Below are positions 1 through 5,597 of a stretch of 7,008 bases of DNA, piece by piece. The translations under genes and the position numbers were made by a program. Each line of letters starts with the position of its first letter. The stretch's first letter is position 1. This DNA is from Clostridiales bacterium (GTDB taxonomy: Bacteria > Bacillota > Clostridia > Oscillospirales > Butyricicoccaceae). Below the pieces are notes generated by a model that was not told the origin of the DNA, searched no databases, and was given only the letters and a program-made list of their open reading frames with translations. Where the stretch lies: assembly GCA_019420045.1 (NCBI GenBank), contig JAHZHY010000255.1, positions 2,175-9,182 of the forward strand, written 5' to 3'.

Positions 1-708
1 CCGGTGGGTCACGAGGCTTCCGACGTCGAGGGCGCCGCTGGAAAGCAGCTCCACTCCTTGCTGTGCATAGAGGGGTTCTTGAGAAAAGTGAATCATTTCG
101 TAGTTATAAGTGTTCATGGCTGCCTGGCTTGTGATGGTCTGCTGATAATGATCTGTTTCATAGTCATGCCCCTCAAATGCAGAGGTGTATATTGGCGGAG
201 AGTTGAAATAAATGCTGTTGTAATCGGCATCTTTTATATCAAAACCGATTTCCATATCTGCAATTTCGTTGATGCCATAAATCATCAGGGTATCATAGCT
301 GAAGCTGATGACATCGTTGGCAACGGTTCCATTTAAAACATCGCAGTTCAAATAGCCGTCACTGACCATATATCCATTGACGGAGTTGCAGCTATATCCC
401 AAAGAACCGCTGGTGAATGACAGATCTTTGCCGCTGTTGTTTTCAATGGTGATTGCCAGATCGGCAGAACTCTCTGTATAAGTCAGGCCGGTGGCTGTGA
501 TCTTCACGCCCCCTTCATCCATCATCACGGTCTCTGCCAATGTGGCCTCCCTACGGAAAGGCTCCAGGGTTTCACTGCTCTTTTGCAACTTCTCCTCTTT
601 GGGTGAGCCTTCCGTCCCTCCCTGTCCCGCCTGATCCGGTCCTCCACAGGCAGCCAGACTGGCCAGCATGACCAACATCACCAGCAAAGACAACAATTTC
701 GTTTTCAT
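1..708 (-). CDS. Putative lipoprotein, C-terminus cut off by the window edge
   Basis: The start codon is at 708-706, behind an AAAGGAGG ribosome site 7 bases upstream, and 236 codons are open to the window edge with no stop. Residues 1-20 are a lipoprotein signal peptide: Lys at 2 and 4, a Leu/Val/Met-rich core, and lipobox LAAC with the lipidated Cys at 21. A Gly/Gln/Glu-rich linker follows. The mature part (about residue 60 on) resembles an extracellular beta-sandwich domain, with stretches such as LAITIENNSGKDLSF and many Tyr, Asp and Asn residues. It should be anchored to the outer face of the membrane. I do not recognise a named family and assign no ligand or enzyme activity. It lies 55 bases after the small MerR gene with no terminator between, so co-transcription is likely. 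Confidence 0.85.
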   Translation of the reverse strand, partial: MKTKLLSLLVMLVMLASLAACGGPDQAGQGGTEGSPKEEKLQKSSETLEPFRREATLAETVMMDEGGVKITATGLTYTESSADLAITIENNSGKDLSFTSGSLGYSCNSVNGYMVSDGYLNCDVLNGTVANDVISFSYDTLMIYGINEIADMEIGFDIKDADYNSIYFNSPPIYTSAFEGHDYETDHYQQTITSQAAMNTYNYEMIHFSQEPLYAQQGVELLSSGALDVGSLVTHR

Positions 709-763
709 AATATGTCCTCCTTTGTATTGAATGGAACGCAATTTTCTGAAAGCCCAAAGACTG

Positions 764-1090
764 TTACAGCGCAGCGATGTATTCTTTTGCCTGCCGGATC
801 AGTTCCCTCAGATGAATATCCTCCTTTTCCAGCTCTGCTACTTTGGCCTGGAGAGTTGCTTTTCTGACAGGGCCGTCAGCCTCCAGAAGTTCCTTGATCT
901 CCTTCAGCTGAAATCCCAGCTGCTGATAAAACCGGACCAAACGAATCCGCTCTCGCTCCGGTTCTCCATAAAGCAAATGTCCATATTTATTTTTTCCAGA
1001 AGCAGCTACCAGTCCTGCTTTTTCATATCCTTGGACAGCCCGTCGGGAAACTTTCAGCTCAGTGCATACCTGGCGCAATGTTTTTTCCAT
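764..1090 (-). CDS. Small MerR-family transcriptional regulator
   Basis: A 108-residue cytoplasmic DNA-binding protein. Residues 4-70 form a MerR winged helix-turn-helix: the recognition region SRRAVQGYEKAGLV (15-28), the wing KYGHLLYGEPE (35-45) and the RLVRFYQQLGFQLKEIKELL helices (50-69). Residues 80-105 form the dimerisation coiled coil. There is no effector-binding domain, so it belongs to the short MerR type and may sense through small motifs or a partner. ATG at 1090 is preferred because AGGAGG (1104-1099) is 8 bases upstream. The in-frame ATG at 1096 would have only 2 bases of spacing, and the open frame reaching 1297 lacks MerR similarity there. The QGYEKAG segment replaces the usual RYYEKIG. 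It probably regulates itself and the downstream lipoprotein gene (inference). Confidence 0.85.
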   Translation of the reverse strand: MEKTLRQVCTELKVSRRAVQGYEKAGLVAASGKNKYGHLLYGEPERERIRLVRFYQQLGFQLKEIKELLEADGPVRKATLQAKVAELEKEDIHLRELIRQAKEYIAAL

Positions 1091-1113
1091 CTTCATTTCC
1101 TCCTCACCGTAAA

Positions 1114-1132
1114 ACTGCACGCCGCGTGCAGT
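1114..1132. repeat. Perfect 9-bp palindrome with single-base centre, candidate operator
   Basis: ACTGCACGC-C-GCGTGCAGT is a perfect inverted repeat. It sits about 10 bases upstream of the ribosome site of the small MerR gene and directly abuts a minus-strand TTGACT hexamer (1135-1130). This placement resembles the spacer palindromes of MerR promoters, but I see no acceptable -10 box 17-19 bases from that hexamer. It may be an operator of the small MerR protein or a leader hairpin masking the ribosome site. Confidence 0.55.
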
Positions 1133-1138
1133 CAAGGA

Positions 1139-1189
1139 CTTTGCAGAAAAATTGCATTCCACAACAGGGCTTGCAATTTTTGCGCAAAG
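1139..1189. repeat. Long imperfect inverted repeat in the divergent intergenic region
   Basis: The left arm (1139-1156, CTTTGCAGAAAAATTGCA) pairs with the right arm (1172-1189, TGCAATTTTTGCGCAAAG) at 16 of 18 positions across a 15-base loop. The two mismatches are adjacent, in the middle of the stem. No gene covers it. It could be a cruciform or operator region, or a leader hairpin of the minus-strand operon. No T-run follows on either strand, so it is not an intrinsic terminator. Confidence 0.6.
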
Positions 1190-1203
1190 AGAAAGGAAAT
1201 GGT

Positions 1204-1242
1204 AAAATAAATGGTGCCCAATCATTTGATCAGGCACCATTT
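1204..1242 (-). terminator. Possible intrinsic terminator or attenuator on the minus strand
   Basis: AAATGGTGCC (1209-1218) and GGCACCATTT (1233-1242) form a perfect 10-bp stem around a 14-base loop. Read on the minus strand, the stem is followed by ATTTATTTTACC, so a T-rich tail is present; the plus strand has none. It lies upstream of the small MerR gene and downstream of nothing coding on that strand. It could therefore stop antisense transcripts or attenuate leader transcription into the MerR-lipoprotein operon. Confidence 0.45.
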
Positions 1243-1276
1243 GCAGCAAACGATCCGCCGGATATAAAATTTCCTC

Positions 1277-1307
1277 TTGACTCTGACGCTCCGTCAACTG
1301 CTATTCT
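1277..1307 (+). promoter_or_regulatory. MerR-type promoter with over-long spacer and operator
   Basis: The -35 box TTGACT (1277-1282) is separated by 19 bases from the -10 box TATTCT (1302-1307). The spacer carries the inverted repeat TGACG-CTC-CGTCA (1284-1296). A 19-20 base spacer with a dyad is the hallmark of promoters activated by MerR proteins, which distort the DNA to realign the boxes. The downstream gene is itself a MerR regulator, so autoactivation on drug binding is the natural inference. Confidence 0.75.
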
Positions 1308-1327
1308 ATGCACAGGGAGGGATGTTC

Positions 1328-2086
1328 ATGGAGTATTCCATTCGGGAACTGTCGCGCCTGTCCGGAGTGACCACCCGCACTCTGCGCTGGTACGACCAAA
1401 TCGGGCTGCTGAAGCCCAGCCGGGTAGCCGAAAGCGGCTACCGCTATTACGGCCCGGCCGAAGTGGACCGGCTGCAGGATATTCTCTATTACCGGGCTCT
1501 CGGGGTGGAGCTGGCCCGGATCAAAGAATGTCTGGACGATCCCTCCTTTGACCGTCTGGACGCTCTGTCACGCCACCTGGCTGCACTGGAAGCCAAACGG
1601 AAACATCTGGAACAGCTGATCCAATCGGTGAAAGACACCATCCGGGCAGAAGAAAGGAAGGAAATCATGCAGGACGAAAAGAAATTTGAAGCCTTCAAGA
1701 AACAGACTATCGCCCATAACGAGGAAGTTTACGGCCAGGAGATCCGCAGCAAGTACGGCGACAAAGAAGTGGATGAAGCCAACGCCGCCGTGATGAACCT
1801 GACCCTGGAACAATACAAGGAGTGGACTCACCTGGGCCAGGAGATCCAGGACCGGCTGGAAGCCGCCGTCCGGGACGGTCTCCAGCCGGAAAGCCAGGAG
1901 GGAAAGGAAATCTGCACCCTCCACCGCCGGTGGCTCACCATCACCGGCAACCGGTATGACCCTGCCAAACACCGGGGGATCGCAGAGCTGTATGTGATGG
2001 ATGCCCGCTTTACCGCCTACTACGACAAACATCTTCCTGGCTGCGCCCGCTTCCTGCGGGATGCCGTGGTTTATTGGGCAAAATAA
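1328..2086 (+). CDS. TipAL/Mta-like MerR regulator with TipAS drug-binding domain
   Basis: A 252-residue cytoplasmic activator. Residues 2-70 are a MerR winged helix-turn-helix (YSIRELSRLSGVTTRTLRWYD, wing SGYRYYGPAEVDRL). Residues 75-112 are the dimer coiled coil. Residues 117-250 are a TipAS domain (EVYGQEIRSKYGD at 133-145, HRGIAELYVMDARF at 215-228, PGCARFLRDAV at 237-247). In this family the TipAS domain binds structurally varied antibiotics and the full protein then activates its own or efflux genes. GGGAGG (1315-1320) lies 7 bases before ATG 1328; the in-frame ATG at 1322 would have 1 base. The length almost matches TipAL of Streptomyces lividans (253 residues). No other gene precedes the strong terminator, so it appears monocistronic and its wider targets are unknown. 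Confidence 0.92.
   Translation: MEYSIRELSRLSGVTTRTLRWYDQIGLLKPSRVAESGYRYYGPAEVDRLQDILYYRALGVELARIKECLDDPSFDRLDALSRHLAALEAKRKHLEQLIQSVKDTIRAEERKEIMQDEKKFEAFKKQTIAHNEEVYGQEIRSKYGDKEVDEANAAVMNLTLEQYKEWTHLGQEIQDRLEAAVRDGLQPESQEGKEICTLHRRWLTITGNRYDPAKHRGIAELYVMDARFTAYYDKHLPGCARFLRDAVVYWAK
1656..1669 (+). promoter_or_regulatory. Candidate internal ribosome site and start for stand-alone TipAS
   Basis: Purine-rich GGAAGG (1656-1661) lies 5 bases before an in-frame ATG (1667-1669), codon 114 of the regulator. This is exactly the junction between coiled coil and TipAS domain. Use of this start would give a 139-residue drug-binding protein without DNA-binding domain, the same arrangement as TipAL/TipAS in Streptomyces. 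The alternative is that this is only Lys/Glu codon composition. Confidence 0.4.
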
Positions 2087-2124
2087 CACATCCAGGTGCT
2101 CGCTCCCATCACCTGATGCAAAAT

Positions 2125-2176
2125 ATCCTCCCAGGCGTCTTTGCTCAAAGACACCTGGGAGGATTTCTTTTTTTCT
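2125..2176 (+). terminator. Strong intrinsic terminator after the TipAL-like gene
   Basis: The arms 2125-2143 and 2146-2164 pair at 18 of 19 positions with a very tight loop, and TTTCTTTTTTTCT follows (seven Ts at 2168-2174). It begins 38 bases after the stop codon and separates the MerR gene from the TetR operon. Confidence 0.92.
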
Positions 2177-2252
2177 GGCACATATCGTTCCGGGTACACC
2201 CGGTCCCTCTCCATCACTTGCGGTGGAACACAAAAAATTCACATTTTAATTG

Positions 2253-2281
2253 TTGACCGTATGGTCTATTTTATTTATTAT
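2253..2281 (+). promoter_or_regulatory. Sigma-A promoter of the TetR-antiporter-GNAT unit
   Basis: TTGACC (2253-2258) and TATTAT (2276-2281) are separated by 17 bases in an AT-rich stretch. This predicts a transcript start near 2288, about 25 bases before the TetR start codon. Both boxes overlap palindromes, as expected for a repressed promoter. Confidence 0.75.
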
Positions 2282-2298
2282 AGACTACAGAGTCTATA
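2253..2298. promoter_or_regulatory. Two tandem TetR-type operator palindromes
   Basis: Site 1 is TTGACC-GTAT-GGTCTA (2253-2268). Site 2 is TAGACT-ACAG-AGTCTA (2281-2296), which extends to a perfect 8-bp repeat TATAGACT/AGTCTATA at 2279-2298. Both fit TNGACY-N4-RGTCTA, with centres 28 bases apart. Site 1 covers the -35 box, and site 2 touches the -10 box and covers the likely start of transcription. Binding by the adjacent TetR protein would block RNA polymerase (inference from the family). Confidence 0.7.
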
Positions 2299-2312
2299 GT
2301 GGGAGGTTCGCC

Positions 2313-2954
2313 ATGAAGAAGCAAGAAAAAACACAAAAAACGAAAGAACGCATCCTGGCCGCAGCTCTTGCAGAATTCGGAAAGAAAAGCTACGACTCGG
2401 CCTCCATCAACAACATCTGTGAAACAGGACAAATCCCCAAAGGCCTGCTTTATCACAATTTCAAGGGGAAAGATGAGCTGTATCTTCTTTGTGTAAAAAC
2501 CTGCTACGATGAGCTGACAAAAGCTCTCAAGGCCCAGTCTCTGCACATACAGGACGCCAAATCCGCTCTGGGAAATTTCATCCGGATACGGCAGCAGTTT
2601 TTCCAGGAAAATCCCTGCTATGCAACCATCTTTTTCAACACCATTCTGCAGCCGCCCAAACACCTTTCCCAGGAACTGGCCCAGCTGCGCCGGGAGCTGG
2701 ATGAATATTTCAGTGAGTGCTATTGCGCCATTCTGGATTGCCTGTCCCTGCGGGACGGCGTGACCAAGGACATGGCATTGGAATATTTTCTGGTGATCAG
2801 CGAAACATTCAATCGCTACTTTCAGAAAAAAGCAGAAGAAACCGGAAACTTCAGCCAGCTGATCCAGGATCACGAAGGCACGCTTCCCTCTATCTTCGAC
2901 ATCATGCTCTATGGCGTGGCAAAAGAGCCTCCCCTGCCTGGCGGTGAAACATAA
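2313..2954 (+). CDS. TetR/AcrR-family transcriptional repressor
   Basis: A 213-residue cytoplasmic repressor of typical family length. Residues 11-57 are the TetR DNA-binding domain (KERILAAALAEFGKK, then SINNICETGQIPKGLLYHNFKGKDELY containing the helix-turn-helix). Residues 60-205 form the all-helical ligand and dimer domain, which is too variable to predict the ligand; it contains several Cys (60, 64, 102, 136, 138, 143). ATG 2313 is chosen because GGGAGG (2301-2306) is 6 bases upstream; the open frame back to 2250 runs through the promoter and operators. It is the first gene of a plus-strand unit. Only 114 bases with no terminator-like hairpin separate it from the antiporter, so it probably represses itself, the antiporter-kinase and the acetyltransferase until a ligand binds. 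Confidence 0.92.
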   Translation: MKKQEKTQKTKERILAAALAEFGKKSYDSASINNICETGQIPKGLLYHNFKGKDELYLLCVKTCYDELTKALKAQSLHIQDAKSALGNFIRIRQQFFQENPCYATIFFNTILQPPKHLSQELAQLRRELDEYFSECYCAILDCLSLRDGVTKDMALEYFLVISETFNRYFQKKAEETGNFSQLIQDHEGTLPSIFDIMLYGVAKEPPLPGGET

Positions 2955-3049
2955 AAATGTCCTCTGTTTTCCGGGCAAAACCCAAACAACACCGTTGCAC
3001 ATCATCCATAGGACAAACTGCACAACGCCGACAAACAGACTCCGATCAG

Positions 3050-3071
3050 AAAGGTGAAGTGATGTAAAATG
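3050..3071 (+). promoter_or_regulatory. Start-stop (ATGTAA) in the ribosome site of the antiporter gene
   Basis: The AAAGGTGA ribosome site (3050-3057) is well spaced for ATG 3062-3064, which is followed at once by TAA (3065-3067). The antiporter ATG (3069-3071) begins one base after this stop, and its spacing from the AGG core is about 14 bases, longer than ideal. A minimal start-stop followed by re-initiation could throttle translation. It may equally be chance. Confidence 0.35.
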
Positions 3072-4892
3072 ATTCTGCTACTCATCCGATTGCTGCTTAC
3101 CATGGCAATCGCCTTTTTCCTGGGCAAACTGGTTTCCAAAATAAAACTACCCTCCATATTGGGCTGGCTGATCACCGGAATGATTTTCGGTCCCCATGCG
3201 CTGGCCCTTGTCAATCAGCAGCTGCTGGATGCGCCATGGTATCAGACAATCATACATATTTTAGAGTGCGGCGTAGGCCTGATGATCGGAACCGAATTGG
3301 TCTGGCAAAAAATCAAACGCTTTGGCAAAGCCATTGTCATCACCACATTGACCCAGTCCCTGGGAACTTTCCTGGTGGTTTCTTTGGTTTTCAGCGTTGT
3401 GTTCGCTCTGTCCGATCTTCCGATTTACCTGGCTTTTCTTTTCGGCGGCATTGCTCTGGCCACTGCACCGGCTCCTGCGCTGTCCATTGTGCGGGAGTTC
3501 AAAACCACCGGCCCGGTCACCCAGACGCTGATCCCCATGGCGGCATTGGACGACATTGTGGGATGCATCGTCTTTTTCACCACCGTGGCCATTGTTGCCG
3601 GAAATCTTTCCGCAGGTGAACTGCCAGCCTATATGATTGCTCTGGTGGTCCTGCTTCCCCTGCTCATCGGCATTGCCACCGGCCTGCTGGCCGGCGTGCT
3701 GCTGAAAAAAGAACGAAGCAAAAAGGCCACGCTGGCGTTGCTTCTGGCCATGATCCTGTTGTCTTCCGCCGTGGGATTTCTTTTCAACGGCTGGGTACTT
3801 CCCCGCCCTGTTCTGAATTTCATGCTGATCGGCATGGCCTTCTCGGCCACTTTTTCCAACATGATCTCGGAAACAAGACTGGAACAGATCATGGATGGTT
3901 TTAACCCCATTCTGGGCATTGCCATGATTGCAGTGATCCTCAACCTGGGCGCCCCGCTGGATTACCACCTGATCCTGGGCGCCGGTCTGTTCACTGCCAT
4001 CTACATTCTCTCCCGGGCCATCGGCAAATATTTCGGTGCCTATTTTGGGGCCAGCATTACAAAATCACCGGAAACTGTGAAAAAATACCTTGGTCTGACA
4101 CTGCTCCCCCACTCCGGCGTATCCCTTGTGTTCACCGGCATCGCCGTTTCTGTTCTGAGCCCCCAGGCGCCGGAGTGCGCCAAAGTCATTCAGGGCACCA
4201 TTGCGGCGGCCGCAGTGATCAATGAAATCATCGCTGTCATTGCAGCCAAAAAAGGCTTTGAATGGGCCGGTGAATTGAGCCGTGCTCCCCGGAGCGACGA
4301 CAGCACCAGCCAACATACCGTCATCACCATCAGCCGCCAGCACGGAAGCGGCGGCCGGGAAATCGGAAAAGCAGTGGCTGAACAGCTGAACATCCCCTTT
4401 TATGACCGGGAGATCATTGAGCTTGCTGCCCAAGACAGCCAAATCGACATCCGCTTTTTTGAAAACAGCGAAACCGCCATCCACAGCCCTCTGCTGCATG
4501 AACTTTCTTCCGGGACAAGAGTGCGCCTTCCCATTGCCGACCGGGTATTTTTGCAGCAATCCAAAGTCATTTATGACCTGGCCTCCAAAGGCAGCTGTGT
4601 GATCGTGGGCCGGTGTGCAGACGCCATTCTGGCCCAGCATCCCCGGCTTCTCCGTGTCTTTGTCTATGCCGATTCCCACACTCGGCAAGAACGGGTGAAA
4701 ACATCCTACCATGAAGCAGCCGAAGATCTGGAAAAACTGGAAAAAAAACGCAGCTCCTATTACCAGCATTACACCGGCCAGCGATTTGGCGATGCACAAA
4801 ACTACGACATTTGCTTAAACAGCGGCTCGCTGGGGATGGATGAATGTGTGAAAACCATCTGCTCCGCTTACCGCAGCCACACCCATTCCTAG
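3069..4892 (+). CDS. Cation:proton antiporter fused to a cytidylate-kinase-like domain
   Basis: A 607-residue membrane protein. Residues 1-393 are a CPA-type Na+/H+ exchanger domain with about 12-13 hydrophobic helices, an ATAPAPALS segment (131-139) of the type found at the unwound helix crossover, and the ion-binding Asp pair in AALDDIVG (D161, D162), as in the CPA2 branch. Such proteins exchange Na+ or K+ for H+ across the cytoplasmic membrane. After a short polar linker (about 400-415), residues 416-605 match the cytidylate-kinase-like family (Cytidylate_kin2): VITISRQHGSGGREIG (418-433), PFYDREII (443-450), VIVGRCADAIL (511-521) and LRVFVYAD (528-535). The domain takes the place where KefB/KefC-type antiporters carry a nucleotide-binding regulatory domain, so a sensory or gating role is possible. 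The phosphate loop lacks the usual GKS/T lysine. An in-frame TGA at 3060-3062 excludes earlier starts. The acetyltransferase follows after 29 bases. Confidence 0.9.
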   Translation: MILLLIRLLLTMAIAFFLGKLVSKIKLPSILGWLITGMIFGPHALALVNQQLLDAPWYQTIIHILECGVGLMIGTELVWQKIKRFGKAIVITTLTQSLGTFLVVSLVFSVVFALSDLPIYLAFLFGGIALATAPAPALSIVREFKTTGPVTQTLIPMAALDDIVGCIVFFTTVAIVAGNLSAGELPAYMIALVVLLPLLIGIATGLLAGVLLKKERSKKATLALLLAMILLSSAVGFLFNGWVLPRPVLNFMLIGMAFSATFSNMISETRLEQIMDGFNPILGIAMIAVILNLGAPLDYHLILGAGLFTAIYILSRAIGKYFGAYFGASITKSPETVKKYLGLTLLPHSGVSLVFTGIAVSVLSPQAPECAKVIQGTIAAAAVINEIIAVIAAKKGFEWAGELSRAPRSDDSTSQHTVITISRQHGSGGREIGKAVAEQLNIPFYDREIIELAAQDSQIDIRFFENSETAIHSPLLHELSSGTRVRLPIADRVFLQQSKVIYDLASKGSCVIVGRCADAILAQHPRLLRVFVYADSHTRQERVKTSYHEAAEDLEKLEKKRSSYYQHYTGQRFGDAQNYDICLNSGSLGMDECVKTICSAYRSHTHS

Positions 4893-4921
4893 GCCAAAGT
4901 CCATGGGGAGGGTCAAGAACA

Positions 4922-5539
4922 ATGGAACTGCCTTTCCGTCAATTTCAAGCCAGCGACTCCGCTGCACTCTCGCAAATCATCCGGGAGACCTGGCGCTATG
5001 ATACATTCTGCCCGCCATCCACAGCATCCAGGCTGGCCAAGGCTTATTTATATGGATGTTTGGCCCATCAGACATACACCCAGGTCGCCCTGATCCACGA
5101 TGTGCCCGTGGGCATCATCATGGTGAACGACCAACGAAAACGACGGTCACCCCTTTCTTTCCGGCTCAAGCAAAGTTTTTTGATCCTTTCCCTGCTATGT
5201 TCTCCAAAAGGCCGGGCCGCTTTCCGGCTTCTTTGGGAGGCCGAAAAAGTGGATCAGGAGCTGCTGCGCCGCTGCTCCCCCTATGATGGAGAATTGTCTT
5301 TTTTCGCTGTAAGCCGCAGATGCCGGGGAGCCGGTATCGGAAAGCTCCTTTTTGACCAGGCGATGACATACATGCGCCAGGAGGGATTTTCCTCCTTCTA
5401 TCTTTTTACCGATACCAGCTGCAATTACAGCTTCTATGAACACCAGGGAATGCAGCGAAGGGCCGAAAAGTCCTGCTCTGTGAAGATGGGAGAGCAAAGA
5501 AAAGACTTTACCTTTTATCTGTACGATTCCAGGCTGTAA
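4922..5539 (+). CDS. GNAT-family N-acetyltransferase
   Basis: A 205-residue cytoplasmic enzyme expected to transfer the acetyl group from acetyl-CoA to an amine; the substrate cannot be told. The N-terminal part (1-70) carries FRQFQASDSAALSQII and the strand VALIHDVPVGIIMV. Motif A is ELSFFAVSRRCRGAGIGKLL (124-143), with R135-G-A-G-I-G140 forming the acetyl-CoA pyrophosphate loop. FYEHQGM (171-177) is the conserved C-terminal motif. The middle (75-120) is longer and more basic than in minimal GNATs. ATG 4922 is chosen for GGAGGG (4907-4912), 9 bases upstream; an open frame back to 4844 overlaps the antiporter gene and is unlikely. It sits 29 bases after the antiporter stop codon, so it is the last gene of the TetR unit. 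Confidence 0.88.
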   Translation: MELPFRQFQASDSAALSQIIRETWRYDTFCPPSTASRLAKAYLYGCLAHQTYTQVALIHDVPVGIIMVNDQRKRRSPLSFRLKQSFLILSLLCSPKGRAAFRLLWEAEKVDQELLRRCSPYDGELSFFAVSRRCRGAGIGKLLFDQAMTYMRQEGFSSFYLFTDTSCNYSFYEHQGMQRRAEKSCSVKMGEQRKDFTFYLYDSRL

Positions 5540-5544
5540 CACCA

Positions 5545-5559
5545 TTCTGGAATCCAGAA
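5545..5559. repeat. Short perfect palindrome just after the acetyltransferase stop
   Basis: TTCTGGA-A-TCCAGAA is a perfect 7-bp inverted repeat five bases after the stop codon. There is no T-run directly after it, so it is not a clear terminator. It could protect the transcript 3' end. Confidence 0.4.
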
Positions 5560-5597
5560 GCCTCTTTAAAAAAGTTCTTTCAGAGACGCTCGGCTCA

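Noticed and set aside
4..336. Plus-strand frame of 110 codons at the left edge
   Set aside because: It is antisense to the lipoprotein frame, which has a signal peptide, lipobox and strong ribosome site.
1091..1297. N-terminal extension of the small MerR protein to 177 residues
   Set aside because: The added residues are translated hairpins of the intergenic region and precede a correct MerR start with a ribosome site.
1277..1327. Upstream TTG start for the TipAL-like protein
   Set aside because: This start would lie in the promoter's -35 box; the added 17 residues have no MerR similarity, and ATG 1328 has a well-spaced ribosome site.
2089..2118. Small hairpin CAGGTG/CACCTG before the main terminator, possible anti-terminator pairing
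   Set aside because: Six pairs plus a bulged extension close to a stop codon is easily chance, and no downstream gene would profit from anti-termination because a separate promoter follows.
1568..2242. Minus-strand open frame of 224 codons opposite the TipAL-like gene
   Set aside because: It runs through the strong terminator hairpin and the TipAS coding region, and its product resembles no family.
2271..3023. Long minus-strand open frame of 250 codons opposite the TetR gene
   Set aside because: It is a shadow of the TetR gene: no ribosome site, a low-complexity Phe/Cys-rich product, and it overlaps a clear TetR coding frame and its promoter.
3261..3968. Minus-strand open frame of 235 codons opposite the antiporter
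   Set aside because: Its His/Gln/Gly-rich composition is typical of the antisense of hydrophobic codons. The plus strand encodes a recognisable antiporter.
4065..4799. Minus-strand open frame of 244 codons opposite the kinase domain
   Set aside because: It is antisense to the well-supported kinase-like domain and has no credible start.
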